Below, piece by piece: positions 8,342 to 19,664 of a stretch of 64,000 nt of DNA. The notes beneath the pieces are model-generated. The model saw only the letters and a list, made by a program, of their open reading frames with translations, had not been told where the DNA came from and did no database searches. Within the stretch, counting starts at the first letter, position 1, and each line of letters starts with the position of its first letter. Made by a program: the position numbers and the translations under genes. Origin of the DNA: Chryseobacterium phocaeense (lineage in GTDB: Bacteria; Bacteroidota; Bacteroidia; Flavobacteriales; Weeksellaceae); contig NZ_LT827015.1 of assembly GCF_900169075.1 (NCBI RefSeq), positions 3,240,158 to 3,304,157 of the forward strand, read 5' to 3'.

Positions 8342-9214
8342 ATGAAAAAAACTATTTCCATCCTCACGGTTGCCTTCATGACCTCAGCCTGCAGCAATGA
8401 CAAAGCCGTGTCAGGAAGTAAAACTACAATGGCCGGCGTAGCTGTTGCTGAAAAACATGTTCAGATCAATAAAGATAAAAATACTTTAAAAGAAAGATTT
8501 TCTACACCTGAAGGCTACACCTGGAGTGAGGAAAAACCTGATTCCTTTGGATATTTCATTGAAAACTTTAAACTGAAACCTTACGGCAGCCAGATCCTGA
8601 AATACGACGGGACACCTATCGCTACACAGGACCTTCATGAAGCTGTATTTGATATTGATACAGGAACCAAAGACCTGCAGCAGTGTGCTGATGCCGCCAT
8701 CCGCCTGAGAGCGGAATACCTGTATAAAGCCAAAAGGTTTGATGAGATTAAATTTCATTTTACAAGCGGAGATCTGGTTTCATGGAACGATTACAAGAGC
8801 GGTATCCGGGCTTTCGTCAAGGGAAATTCCGTCAGTTTCAGAAAGACGGCCGGTTTTGATGATTCTTACCCGAGTTTCAGGAATTATCTTGATCTGATCT
8901 TTAATTATGCCGGAACCATTTCATTAAACAAAGAAACAAAACCGGTCACCAAAACTTCAGATCTTAAAACGGGTGATATTCTCATCACACCGGGAAGTCC
9001 CGGGCATATTGTTTTTATTTCCGGGGTATGCAGGAATCAACAAGGGGAAAAGTTATTTTTATTAAGCGAAGGCTTTACTCCTGCCCAATCTATCCATACT
9101 CTTTCCAATCCTTTTGATAAAAATATTTCGCCGTGGTACGATCTAGATGTAAATGAGGATGAAACAAAAACTGCGAGATATTTTTTCAAGCCTACAAATT
9201 TCAGGAGCTTTTAA
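8342..9214 (+). CDS. DUF4846 domain lipoprotein
   Basis: A 290-aa predicted lipoprotein. The start ATG at 8342 (MKKTISILTVAFMTSAC) gives a short signal peptide with a lipobox TSAC and lipidated Cys17; the upstream in-frame extension to 8273 would bury the signal and is rejected. The body matches DUF4846: DSFGYFIENFKLKPYGSQIL, then TGTKDLQQCADAAIRLRAEY and FHFTSGD. The function is unknown; late motifs DLKTGDILITPGSPGHIVFI suggest an NlpC/P60-like or amidase-like fold, but a catalytic set was not established. It stands alone before pfkA. Confidence 0.82.
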   Translation: MKKTISILTVAFMTSACSNDKAVSGSKTTMAGVAVAEKHVQINKDKNTLKERFSTPEGYTWSEEKPDSFGYFIENFKLKPYGSQILKYDGTPIATQDLHEAVFDIDTGTKDLQQCADAAIRLRAEYLYKAKRFDEIKFHFTSGDLVSWNDYKSGIRAFVKGNSVSFRKTAGFDDSYPSFRNYLDLIFNYAGTISLNKETKPVTKTSDLKTGDILITPGSPGHIVFISGVCRNQQGEKLFLLSEGFTPAQSIHTLSNPFDKNISPWYDLDVNEDETKTARYFFKPTNFRSF

Positions 9215-9269
9215 TTATATATATTCAAAACTCTTCTCAACTTACTGCCATTATCTGAACTTGTTTTTG

Positions 9270-9277
9270 TAAATTTG
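9270..9277 (+). promoter_or_regulatory. -7 box (TAAATTTG) in front of pfkA
   Basis: A perfect TAnnTTTG Bacteroidota -7 element. Transcription would start about 6 nt downstream, after the GTG at 9277, which argues that the GTG is not the start codon and that ATG 9298 is. No clear -33 TTG at the usual distance. Confidence 0.6.
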
Positions 9278-9297
9278 TGATCGAAACTTTTTACTTG

Positions 9298-11320
<2,023 letters not shown>

Positions 11321-11351
11321 TCAGTAATGAGCGATAAGCAATGAGTAATAT

Positions 11352-11382
11352 AAAACCTTCCCGATGGGAAGGTTTTTTGTTG
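11352..11382 (+). terminator. Rho-independent terminator after gapA
   Basis: Stem AAAACCTTCCC / GGGAAGGTTTT with loop GAT, followed directly by a T run, 31 bp after the gapA stop. Confidence 0.88.
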
Positions 11383-11405
11383 TTATATCGTAGTGAAATC
11401 AGGGT

Positions 11406-12686
11406 CTAGAAAAGTTGATTCAAAGGAACTCCGAATTTCACGCCCCAGAAACTTTCTTCTTTTCCTTCATCATAATTGGTAAAAGATGTATTTCTCCAGA
11501 AAGGTTCTATATTGATCGTAGTTTTTCCATTCTTATCCCGCAACGGGAACATAATGCCTACACTGAGAATATTTTTGTTGCTTGTAAAAGTGGTGGTCCC
11601 CGGTGTAATAAATTCTTTATTCTGGTAGCCTATATCCAAACCTATTAAATTATTCTGGCCCAGAGGTATAAACCCCAAAATCTGCACAGATATATCCCTT
11701 TTATACTTTTGTTTAAGCGTATTCATATTGATAATATATACACTCTGCTCTTCCACATCATAATAAACGGTATTGTTGGTTCCGCTTTCATATTGAACCT
11801 TATTCCATTCTACTGTTGAAAATATTTCCGAAAGAGAAGTTTTTTTCGAGTAAGAAAGCTGGGCGTTAATATAAACTCCAAACCCATTTCTCAGCCCATA
11901 AAAAAGATTTCCTGATAATGAAAAGTAACCTCCGCTTATACCTTTTGTCATAGGTTCAACAACTGAATTTTGGACATTAATGCTATCTATTATTTTAAGT
12001 CTATCTTCGGCATATCCAATATCAAGTTTTGTCCAGATGAGAAATTTCGAAGTCCAGATACTTTTATAGGCTTCATTTTCATATTTTTCTGCTTCCTGAT
12101 GATATAGTTTTTTATAATAGACTGTATCTGTTTCTTTTTTTTGAATGTCCCTGAATTTTTTATCACTATTAAATTGGCCTGTTACTTTATCCTTCGCTAG
12201 ATCAAATATCTCCAGGTAAGGAGTGAATTTAGTAGGAAAATTATATCCTGAGAACCATAAAGCTGTCCAGCTCCCTCCTACCTGTAATTTTTTTCTATCA
12301 GAAAAATCAAAAAAACCATTATTGTTTAGTTTGCCACTGGCATTAATTGCCAATACATGCCTAAACGGTTTTGTTGGATTATTCTCATTAACAATAAAAT
12401 TAATGGGACTAAATGCGAAGCTTTGTTCATTTCTATCAACAGAAAGTGCTGCATATTTTCCCACTTGGGTGTTTTCCGCAGACCCTGTTACCAGCAAAGA
12501 AAAATCTTTTTTTACCAGTTGTGTAAATGTATAGGTAGACACAAGAGACTCACTGGTTGTAATATATTCCTTATCCGCTTTCACCAGTCTCTCAAGAACA
12601 TTGTTAAGATTTATTGTATCTTTTTTCTGTTGTCCATTTGCCATCCCCATCCAAAGCAGGAACAGCAGTAATACATAAGTTTTCAT
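11406..12686 (-). CDS. Exported outer-membrane-like protein of unknown function
   Basis: A 426-aa protein starting MKTYVLLLFLLWMGMANG (signal peptide, then QQKKD). ATG 12684-12686 is chosen because the signal peptide begins there; the 14-residue extension to 12728 is not signal-like. After about residue 100 it shows alternating polar/hydrophobic, aromatic-rich strands (FSLSGNLFYGLRNGFGVYIN, IGLDIGYQNKEF) and ends with Phe (FGVPLNQLF), a pattern of outer-membrane beta-barrels. No family was recognised. It diverges from the LuxR-type gene at 13109 across a 422-bp gap. Confidence 0.65.
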   Translation of the reverse strand: MKTYVLLLFLLWMGMANGQQKKDTINLNNVLERLVKADKEYITTSESLVSTYTFTQLVKKDFSLLVTGSAENTQVGKYAALSVDRNEQSFAFSPINFIVNENNPTKPFRHVLAINASGKLNNNGFFDFSDRKKLQVGGSWTALWFSGYNFPTKFTPYLEIFDLAKDKVTGQFNSDKKFRDIQKKETDTVYYKKLYHQEAEKYENEAYKSIWTSKFLIWTKLDIGYAEDRLKIIDSINVQNSVVEPMTKGISGGYFSLSGNLFYGLRNGFGVYINAQLSYSKKTSLSEIFSTVEWNKVQYESGTNNTVYYDVEEQSVYIINMNTLKQKYKRDISVQILGFIPLGQNNLIGLDIGYQNKEFITPGTTTFTSNKNILSVGIMFPLRDKNGKTTINIEPFWRNTSFTNYDEGKEESFWGVKFGVPLNQLF

Positions 12687-13108
12687 GGTTATTAGTTTTG
12701 TACAAAGTTTGGAAATATATAAAGACAAGTAAATTACCCTTTCGGGTGATTTTGATGCTCAAAAGAGGGTTGTTCTGTAAAAAGAAAATGCCTCCACAGC
12801 AACGGGAGGCAATTCGTTTATCATTTTCAAACAACTAAAAAGAAAAAGAGTAAACTGATTTTATAACATTCATTAATAAATTTACGGTAAGAACTGTCTG
12901 TACGGACAGTTTCCAATTATCTGGTGATCAATATCCTTCTTAGTAGCAGAGTAAAATATTAAATCATAAAAACAAAACGGGACAGATTAAAATGAGCGTT
13001 TCATGGTTATTAGTTACTACAAAGTTTGGAATTTTATCAAAGTAAAAAAATCCCCCTTTTGTGGTATTTTGTAAGTATTTTGGTTATTTTAGCATAAAAC
13101 TATTATCC
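12687..13108. other. Divergent intergenic region holding a probable short minus-strand transcription unit
   Basis: 422 bp between divergent genes. The leader of the gene ending at 11406 (12682-12716) is partly repeated at 13001-13035: TTTCATGGTTATTAGTT and ACAAAGTTTGGAA are identical in both. The second copy's ATG (13003-13005) opens only a five-codon frame. Further along the minus strand lies an inverted repeat AACTGTC...GACAGTT (12892-12911) and then a terminator hairpin at 12789-12811. A short untranslated RNA of about 220 nt is one reading; a decayed gene copy is the other. Confidence 0.45.
12777..12811 (-). terminator. Minus-strand rho-independent terminator
   Basis: On the minus strand TGCCTCC, a 9-nt loop, GGAGGCA, then TTTTCTTTTT. 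It lies 100 bp upstream of the gene starting at 12686, so it must end a transcript that begins further right, near 13010-13040. Confidence 0.65.
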
Positions 13109-13882
13109 ATGGAAAATTCAGAAAAAAAGCACCCTCTTATTGAGGTCTGGAATACGTACCCTGGTACAAGAAGAGACAGAAAGATTCTGGATAAACCACC
13201 TGTAGAAAGGATTATTGGTGAAATGTTCGCCATCGGCGAGTTTTATTATTATGCTTTAAACCTTACCAACAGTACCCTTTCCCACCATCATGAAAATATT
13301 CTCAGGCTCCATGGACTGTCTTCCTATCCTGAAAATTTAAAGGAGGTGATTGATCTTACCCACCCTGATGATATTGAATTTGTAATAAAAGCCGAACAGA
13401 CCCTGATTGACAAAATGACAGAGATAGGTCTTGAGCACCAGCTTTATATCAAATGCAGCTACTGCTTCAGAATGAGAACTGCAGAAGGAAAATACGAGCT
13501 CTTCCACCATCAGTCGGTCATCACGATGGAAGATGAGACCGGCATCCCGATACAGGCCATAAATATACATACCAACATTAACCATATTACAAAAATAAAT
13601 CCGTATACCGTTCTGGTTTCCGGGATAGGTCCGAGAAATGATTTTCACCAGGTGAAATTCGACTGCTTTTCAGAGCCTGAGAATTTTTCTGAACATTTAA
13701 CCAAAAGAGAAATGGAAATTCTTGCCCTGATCGCCAAAGGCTACTCCGCTCCCGAAATAGCCCAGGCCCTCATTCTGTCTGAACATACCATACGTACACA
13801 CAGGAAAAATATCCTCCGGAAAACAGATTCCAGAAACAGTAAAGAGCTGGTAAAAAAAGCTTTTGAAAAAGGGCTTATTTAA
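13109..13882 (+). CDS. LuxR-type helix-turn-helix transcriptional regulator
   Basis: A 257-aa regulator. The C-terminal domain reads LTKREMEILALIAKGYSAPE followed by IAQALILSEHTIRTHRKNIL, a clear LuxR/GerE HTH. The N-terminal 180 residues (YYYALNLTNSTLSHHHENIL; YCFRMRTAEGKYELFHHQS) resemble a PAS-like sensor fold, as in many single-protein flavobacterial regulators without a receiver domain. ATG 13109 (MENSEKKHPL) is preferred over the upstream frame opening at 13061. It diverges from the exported protein gene at 12686, which is a possible target. Confidence 0.85.
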   Translation: MENSEKKHPLIEVWNTYPGTRRDRKILDKPPVERIIGEMFAIGEFYYYALNLTNSTLSHHHENILRLHGLSSYPENLKEVIDLTHPDDIEFVIKAEQTLIDKMTEIGLEHQLYIKCSYCFRMRTAEGKYELFHHQSVITMEDETGIPIQAINIHTNINHITKINPYTVLVSGIGPRNDFHQVKFDCFSEPENFSEHLTKREMEILALIAKGYSAPEIAQALILSEHTIRTHRKNILRKTDSRNSKELVKKAFEKGLI

Positions 13883-14114
13883 GAGTATCAGGATGGAAGC
13901 CGGAAGAAGGAGGCTGGAAGTTAGTATTTGTCAATCATATTTATTGAATCCGTTTCAATAAAGCCAGCCTGCATCTCAATCTTTGAACTTCTATACTTCC
14001 CTCATCATGCTTCAGACGTCCTGGCTCTTTGTTGCTTCGTTTTTTTCAGTTCCGATGAAAGACTGATAAATCTCACCAGGGAATTCCGGCGCAAAACTTG
14101 TATTTTTATAATCC

Positions 14115-15311
14115 ATGGAACGAATACCCATACAACCCCGTTTTAAAGATGCGCCCCACTTCAGAAGTTTTTGGGAAAATGGTAATGGAAAACAGCTGAT
14201 TGATTTTTCCGGTGCCGAAGTAAGCTTCAAAGACTTTGAAAAATTTTCATCCTATTTTTACCATGTAGACGAGATGGGTGATCAGGTAGTGAAGGACGTC
14301 TACTTTGTCAAAAAATTCCACGAAGCATCCAGAGAAATTGAGGGCTATATACGAAATGGAGTTACAGAAGCAGATCAGGTTCCAGACAGTGTAAAAAAGC
14401 TTTTTGCCCAAACAGAAAATGTTCCCGACTGGCTTGATTACAATCTCCTGAAAAGCGGTGCCGAGCTGTGCATGCGAAGCAACCTGGACTCACTGATCTC
14501 ACTAAGAGATTACTGTCTCATGGGAGGTTACGATTACTCTTACCTCAATAAACCGCTTACAGCTACGGAAGCCCTGAAAAAAGGCGCGGTGAAACGCCTT
14601 TCCGAAACGCTGGACTTTTGGGTGAATGCCACCCGTTATAATGCCTTGGAGCTCCATGCAAAAGGGTATGAATTTGCCATAAAAACACGGCTTATCCATT
14701 CCTATGCGAGGCTTTCCATTAAGAAGCATTATAAGCAGTGGGACACGGAAAACTGGGGCGAGCCCATCAATTCATGGGATATGATGGCTACTTATATCGG
14801 ATTCAGTCTGGTTTTTCTTCACAGCCTTCAAAAGCTGGGCAATACGTTCTCCATTGAGGAGGAACAAGGAATTTTTCACCTATGGAAATATGTGGGATAC
14901 TTACTGGGAATTCCTGAACATATTCTTCCGGACAACAAAAAACAAGCAACGGAATATTTTTATCTTTGGACATCGGTACAGCCGCCTTCGGATAAAGATT
15001 CTATTCTGCTGGCTCATTCATTGTTGGATGAATCTCTGGAAAATCCAATTTTAAAATTTAAATTTCAAAGAAAAAATTTAAGGTATCTCCACATTTGCTG
15101 TACATGGTTTCTTCTGGACGATGAAGTATGCAAAAGATTACAGATTCCTGAAGTCTCCAACAAGAACCTGTTTCCAAAAACAAAGATTTTCATCAATACA
15201 ATTTATGACCGTCTGGTAAGCCGCGATGCCCGGATAAGAAAAGGAGATAAAGACCAGATGAAAGTACTGGAAGACTATCTGAAGATCACAAAAAATTCAA
15301 ATTTCCATTAA
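14115..15311 (+). CDS. Oxygenase MpaB family protein (DUF2236-like)
   Basis: A 398-aa protein matching the MpaB/latex-clearing-protein fold: an all-alpha, haem-b oxygenase family. Visible family features include GAELCMRSNLDSLISLRDYC, ETLDFWVNAT, and the basic block KTRLIHSYARLSIKKHY, where Lcp-type enzymes carry the Arg/His residues around haem. A second patch WDMMATYIGFSLVFLHSLQK follows. There is no signal peptide, so it is probably cytoplasmic. The substrate is unknown. The gene stands alone between the LuxR-type gene and recA. Confidence 0.75.
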   Translation: MERIPIQPRFKDAPHFRSFWENGNGKQLIDFSGAEVSFKDFEKFSSYFYHVDEMGDQVVKDVYFVKKFHEASREIEGYIRNGVTEADQVPDSVKKLFAQTENVPDWLDYNLLKSGAELCMRSNLDSLISLRDYCLMGGYDYSYLNKPLTATEALKKGAVKRLSETLDFWVNATRYNALELHAKGYEFAIKTRLIHSYARLSIKKHYKQWDTENWGEPINSWDMMATYIGFSLVFLHSLQKLGNTFSIEEEQGIFHLWKYVGYLLGIPEHILPDNKKQATEYFYLWTSVQPPSDKDSILLAHSLLDESLENPILKFKFQRKNLRYLHICCTWFLLDDEVCKRLQIPEVSNKNLFPKTKIFINTIYDRLVSRDARIRKGDKDQMKVLEDYLKITKNSNFH

Positions 15312-15487
15312 TCAATACTGAATAAAAAATATACTGAGGAGCAAAAAATTTCGTTTTTATGTTCAGGATCATAAAATCCTGCATCCCGTTAGTAATGAAT
15401 AATATCAGTTGTAAAATTTTATTATTTTTTAACTCTAAAAACCTGTTTTCACTCCAAATAATATTAGCTTTTGATCTTAAAATTATG

Positions 15488-15495
15488 TATTTTTG
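15488..15495 (+). promoter_or_regulatory. -7 box (TATTTTTG) in front of recA
   Basis: Matches TAnnTTTG, 20 bp before the recA ATG at 15515, leaving a short leader. No SOS-box-like palindrome was recognised nearby. Confidence 0.5.
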
Positions 15496-15514
15496 AGAAA
15501 TTATTTTAATAGAG

Positions 15515-16519
15515 ATGAGTAACATTGATGATAAGAAAAAAGCACTGGCACTGGTGCTTGACAAGCTAGATAAAACATACGGAAAGGGAACTGTAATGAC
15601 GCTGGGAGATGACTCTGTAGACAATACGATAGAGGTAATTCCTTCAGGATCTTTAGGACTTGACATCGCATTAGGCGTTGGCGGTTACCCGAGAGGAAGA
15701 ATCATTGAAATATATGGTCCTGAATCTTCCGGTAAAACAACATTAACCCTTCACGCTATTGCTGAAGCTCAGAAAGCAGGGGGTATTGCGGCATTTATTG
15801 ATGCGGAGCACGCTTTCGACAGAACGTATGCTGCCAAGCTGGGAATTGATCTGGAAAACCTTATTATTTCACAACCGGACAACGGAGAGCAGGCATTGGA
15901 AATTGCCGATAACCTGATCCGTTCGGGCGCTATTGATATCGTGGTTATTGACTCGGTAGCTGCTCTTACGCCAAAGGCAGAAATTGAAGGGGAAATGGGA
16001 GATTCCAAAATGGGTCTTCACGCCAGATTAATGTCACAGGCACTAAGAAAGCTTACCGCTACTATTTCAAGAACAAAATGTACGGTAATCTTCATCAACC
16101 AGCTGAGAGAGAAAATCGGGGTAATGTTCGGGAATCCGGAAACTACAACCGGTGGTAATGCCCTGAAATTCTATGCTTCTGTAAGACTGGATATCAGAAA
16201 AGCAAGTGCACCTATTAAAAACGGTGATGAAGCTATCGGAAGCCGCGTGAAAGTGAAGATTGTGAAAAACAAAGTAGCTCCTCCATTCAAACAGGCAGAA
16301 TTTGACATTATGTACGGTGAAGGGGTTTCAAAAGTAGGAGAAATCCTTGATACTGCTGTGGACATGGGCGTTGTGAAGAAAAGCGGTTCATGGTTCAGCT
16401 ATGAAGAGACTAAATTAGGTCAGGGACGTGATGCAGTGAAGGATGTTTTAAGAGATAATCCTGAACTTGCTGAGGAACTGGAAAACAAAATCAAAGAAGA
16501 AATGAAGAATAAGAAATAA
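15515..16519 (+). CDS. recA: Recombinase RecA
   Basis: A 334-aa DNA strand-exchange protein and SOS co-protease. Walker A is GPESSGKTT; Walker B lies in [12 protein letters not shown]; loop L2 region [20 protein letters not shown] and [17 protein letters not shown] are diagnostic. The length is normal and the C-terminus is acidic/lysine-rich ([18 protein letters not shown]). It is transcribed alone, from a TATTTTTG box, and ends in a terminator at 16542. Confidence 0.98.
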   Translation: MSNIDDKKKALALVLDKLDKTYGKGTVMTLGDDSVDNTIEVIPSGSLGLDIALGVGGYPRGRIIEIYGPESSGKTTLTLHAIAEAQKAGGIAAFIDAEHAFDRTYAAKLGIDLENLIISQPDNGEQALEIADNLIRSGAIDIVVIDSVAALTPKAEIEGEMGDSKMGLHARLMSQALRKLTATISRTKCTVIFINQLREKIGVMFGNPETTTGGNALKFYASVRLDIRKASAPIKNGDEAIGSRVKVKIVKNKVAPPFKQAEFDIMYGEGVSKVGEILDTAVDMGVVKKSGSWFSYEETKLGQGRDAVKDVLRDNPELAEELENKIKEEMKNKK

Positions 16520-16541
16520 TTCTTCAGATTCTACAATATTA

Positions 16542-16570
16542 AAAGGCAGCTTTCGGGCTGTCTTTTTTTG
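16542..16570 (+). terminator. Rho-independent terminator after recA
   Basis: Stem AAAGGCAGC / GCTGTCTTT (one G-T pair) with a short loop, running into a T tract ending near 16569. Confidence 0.82.
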
Positions 16571-16879
16571 TTGAACTGAATCTCTAAATTATATAAATCC
16601 GAATAATACGCTGAAACATTTGTGAAGTTTGAGCTTTTCAACTTAAGTTTCGGCTAAAACTTGTCGAAATTGTATTTGTGAAGTCGGACTAAAGCCCGCC
16701 CCGATTGAATTTTATGACAGTGATTTAATCATTTAATCATTTAATCTTTTAATCTTTTAATCTTTTAATCTTTTAATCTTTTAATCTTTTAATTAAAAAA
16801 ACTCTTATGCCATTCTGTCACATTCTCCTGCATGGTATTTTTTTTGAGCTGGAATAGAAAATTAAAAACAAAAATTATT
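16571..16879. other. Intergenic region with a possible dispersed motif and an 8-bp minisatellite
   Basis: 309 bp between recA and htpG. Positions 16685-16709 (ACTAAAGCCCGCCCCGATTG) have the look of a dispersed intergenic motif. This is followed by the tandem repeat at 16722-16794. The htpG promoter was not identified. Confidence 0.5.
16722..16794. repeat. 8-bp tandem repeat (CATTTAAT then CTTTTAAT)
   Basis: About three units ending TTTAAT (two of them CATTTAAT) followed by six exact CTTTTAAT units. It is non-coding and lies about 85 bp before htpG; slippage-prone. Confidence 0.9.
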
Positions 16880-18772
16880 ATGACTAAAGGAAATATTAAT
16901 GTATCGGTGGAAAACATTTTCCCACTTATTAAAAAATTTCTTTACAGTGATCACGAAATATTTTTAAGAGAACTGATCTCCAACGCTACTGACGCTACTT
17001 TAAAATTAAAACATCTGACCAGCATCGGGGAAGCTCAACTGGAATACGGAAATCCTAAACTTGAGGTGAAAATCGATAAAGAGCAGAAAACGCTACGTAT
17101 TATCGACCAGGGAATCGGGATGACAGGTGAAGAAGTTGAAAAGTACATCAACCAGGTTGCTTTTTCCGGAGCTGAAGAATTCCTTGAAAAGTATAAAGAT
17201 ACGGCCAAAGACTCTGGAATTATCGGTCATTTCGGCCTTGGGTTCTACTCCGCGTTTATGGTAGCGGAAAAAGTGGAAATTCTTACCAAGTCTTATAAAG
17301 ATGAGCCGGCAGTTCGTTGGATCTGCGACGGAAGCCCTGAATTCACACTTGAGGAAACAACGGATAAAACAGACAGAGGAACGGAAATCATTCTTCATAT
17401 TGCAGAAGATTCTACAGAATTTTTAGAAGAAACGAAGATCCGTGAGCTGCTTTCAAAATATAATAAATTTATGCCTGTTCCTATTAAATTCGGAACAAAA
17501 ACACATACGCTTCCATTACCTGAGGACGCACCGGAAGATGCAGTTGCAGAAACTGAGGAAGTAGACAATATCATCAACAATCCTACACCGGCATGGACGA
17601 TTGCGCCAAGCGAACTGAACAGTGAGGATTATATGAAGTTCTATCACGAGCTTTATCCAATGCAATTTGAGGAGCCTTTATTCAATATTCATCTGAATGT
17701 GGACTATCCTTTCAACCTTACCGGAATTCTATTCTTCCCTAAACTGAGCAATAATCTGAATATCGATAAGGATAAAATCCAGCTGTACCAGAACCAGGTA
17801 TTCGTAACGGATGAAGTGAAAGGCATTGTTCCTGACTTCCTGATGCTTTTAAGAGGGGTAATTGATTCTCCGGATATTCCGCTGAATGTTTCCCGTTCTT
17901 ATCTTCAGGCAGACGGCGCAGTGAAAAAGATCTCTTCTTACATCACTAAAAAAGTGGCTGATAAAATGTCTTCCCTGATCAACGAAAACCGTGAGGATTA
18001 TGAGAAAAAATGGAATGACATTAAGATTGTCATTGAATATGGAATCATCACTGAAGAGAAATTCGCTGAAAAAGCTGATAAGTTCACGCTATATCCTACT
18101 ACAGACGGAAAATACTTCCTGTGGAATGAATTAATGGAAAAAATCCAGCCTTTGCACACCGATAAAGACGGTAATACGGTCATCCTGTATGCCACCAATG
18201 CGGATGAACAACACAGCTACATTCAGGCAGCGAATGATAAAGGTTATGACGTTCTGTTGTTGGATTCCCCGGTAATTTCCCACGTGATCCAGAAGCTGGA
18301 AACTACAAAAGAGAAGATCTCATTTGCAAGAGTAGATGCAGACCACATCAATAATCTGATCAAAAAAGACGAACCCGTAATTTCAAAATTAACCGAAACT
18401 GAAAAAGAATCTTTAAAGAAAGATGTGGAAGATGCTGTGAAAGACGCAAAATTCACGGTACAGCTTGAAGACCTTGACAGCAGTGATGCTCCGTTTACCA
18501 TTACCCAGCCCGAATTCATGAGAAGAATGAAAGAGATGCAGGCAACCGGCGGCGGCGGAATGTTCGGAATGGGAGGATTCCCGGAAATGTACAACCTGGT
18601 GGTGAATTCCAACAGTGAACTTTCCAACCAGATCTTAAAGACAGAAAATTCTGAAGAAAAGGAAACGCTGATCAAACACGCTTTGGATCTTGCCAAGCTT
18701 TCCCAAAACCTATTGAAAGGAAAAGACCTGACAGATTTTATCCAGAGAAGCTATAAGCAGCTGGAGAAATAA
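16880..18772 (+). CDS. htpG: Molecular chaperone HtpG (Hsp90)
   Basis: A 630-aa ATP-dependent cytoplasmic chaperone. The N-terminal GHKL ATPase is evident: FLRELISNATDATLKL (canonical LISNASDA with Thr), IIDQGIGMTGEEVEKYINQV, and IGHFGLGFYSAFMVAE. The middle domain has LNVSRSYLQAD. The C-terminal part has a Gly/Met-rich insertion (GGGGMFGMGGFPEMYN). ATG 16880 (MTKGNINVSVENIFPL) is the usual start; the upstream in-frame Met at 16832 is rejected. A terminator follows at 18792. Confidence 0.97.
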   Translation: MTKGNINVSVENIFPLIKKFLYSDHEIFLRELISNATDATLKLKHLTSIGEAQLEYGNPKLEVKIDKEQKTLRIIDQGIGMTGEEVEKYINQVAFSGAEEFLEKYKDTAKDSGIIGHFGLGFYSAFMVAEKVEILTKSYKDEPAVRWICDGSPEFTLEETTDKTDRGTEIILHIAEDSTEFLEETKIRELLSKYNKFMPVPIKFGTKTHTLPLPEDAPEDAVAETEEVDNIINNPTPAWTIAPSELNSEDYMKFYHELYPMQFEEPLFNIHLNVDYPFNLTGILFFPKLSNNLNIDKDKIQLYQNQVFVTDEVKGIVPDFLMLLRGVIDSPDIPLNVSRSYLQADGAVKKISSYITKKVADKMSSLINENREDYEKKWNDIKIVIEYGIITEEKFAEKADKFTLYPTTDGKYFLWNELMEKIQPLHTDKDGNTVILYATNADEQHSYIQAANDKGYDVLLLDSPVISHVIQKLETTKEKISFARVDADHINNLIKKDEPVISKLTETEKESLKKDVEDAVKDAKFTVQLEDLDSSDAPFTITQPEFMRRMKEMQATGGGGMFGMGGFPEMYNLVVNSNSELSNQILKTENSEEKETLIKHALDLAKLSQNLLKGKDLTDFIQRSYKQLEK

Positions 18773-18791
18773 TACATCATACAGTAAAAAT

Positions 18792-18826
18792 AAGACTGTT
18801 CTCATTATGGGAGCAGTCTTTTTTGT
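18792..18826 (+). terminator. Rho-independent terminator after htpG
   Basis: Stem AAGACTGTTCTC / GGGAGCAGTCTT (imperfect) with loop ATTAT, followed by TTTTTT. Confidence 0.75.
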
Positions 18827-18867
18827 GTACTGTTTTTTAGGACGAATAGATTGTATCCCGACGAATT

Positions 18868-19063
18868 TGTACACGGTAAGTCAATATGGCAAAGAGAAGA
18901 AATATCATAATATTCTTAACCTCTAAACTATTTTTTAATGGTTTTTATTTTAAATGATAAATCTTTAATTTAAAAATTTAAATATAATCCCGGATAAAAT
19001 TTCTGTTATTACTTAAATACTCCAGGGTTTTAGTGTACATTTTTTATGTTTTTTATTGTACAC
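18868..19063. promoter_or_regulatory. Three TGTACA(C) half-palindromes upstream of the XRE gene
   Basis: TGTACAC at 18868-18874 and 19057-19063, and its complement GTGTACA at 19033-19039, all within 230 bp upstream of the HTH gene at 19093. The two proximal copies face each other. They are a candidate operator for that regulator. The rest of this 320-bp gap is AT-rich with no gene seen. Confidence 0.4.
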
Positions 19064-19092
19064 ATTGTGCTTTTTTTCCATTTTTGTATAAA

Positions 19093-19491
19093 ATGCCGGA
19101 TATGCAAAAAGAAAAACTACGCACTATTAGAAAACAAAAAGGCTATACCCAGCAGCAGATCGCTGATATTATCGCAACGGATGTATCCAACTACAGCAGA
19201 AAGGAAAGCGGTGATGTAAAGATCGTCCGGGATGAATGGGATAAAATTGCCCGTTTTCTGGAAGTTCCCGTGGAGGAAATTTATGAAGATGAAGAAGCAA
19301 AGGTTGTGGTTAATTATGATCATCCTGTTTTTAATGACAAGTCTATTTCCGCGGGATCAATCACCAACCAGAATAATTATGATAATATTCCGGGAGATGT
19401 TATTGAAAATCTTCAAGGCTACATCGCTTTATTAAAAGAAGAAAATGACAGACTTAAAGAAGAACTGAAAAGTTTAAAAAGCAAAAAGTAG
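19093..19491 (+). CDS. Small XRE-type helix-turn-helix regulator
   Basis: A 132-aa regulator. Residues 4-65 form an XRE HTH (LRTIRKQKGYTQQQIADIIA, then TDVSNYSRKESGDVKIVRDEW), followed by EVPVEEIYEDEE, a common linker. The C-terminal 30 residues (VIENLQGYIALLKEENDRLK) are a probable coiled coil for dimerisation. ATG 19093 (MPDMQKEKL) is chosen; ATG 19102 is possible. The gene is alone. The TGTACA repeats upstream suggest autoregulation. Confidence 0.85.
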   Translation: MPDMQKEKLRTIRKQKGYTQQQIADIIATDVSNYSRKESGDVKIVRDEWDKIARFLEVPVEEIYEDEEAKVVVNYDHPVFNDKSISAGSITNQNNYDNIPGDVIENLQGYIALLKEENDRLKEELKSLKSKK

Positions 19492-19602
19492 CAGATTAAA
19501 CCCTGCCCTTTTATTATGTCGATAATCAATGTCATCATGAGAAAAACATGAATGGCATTTTTTGTTGATGGAAACCAATGAAATTGCAATTACAAACCCG
19601 CA

Positions 19603-19626
19603 ACTCATAACTCATAACTCATAACC
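19603..19626. repeat. Short tandem AACTCATA repeat
   Basis: Three consecutive AACTCATA units between the XRE gene and the alkyltransferase-like gene. Non-coding. Confidence 0.7.
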
Positions 19627-19664
19627 AGAATTACAAACACTCCTTCCCTTAAGCCCTCTCACTC

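Noticed and set aside
12604..12838. Overlapping short frames on both strands near the start of the 11406-12686 gene
   Set aside because: They cross the terminator hairpin and the gene start, and read as translated low-complexity sequence.
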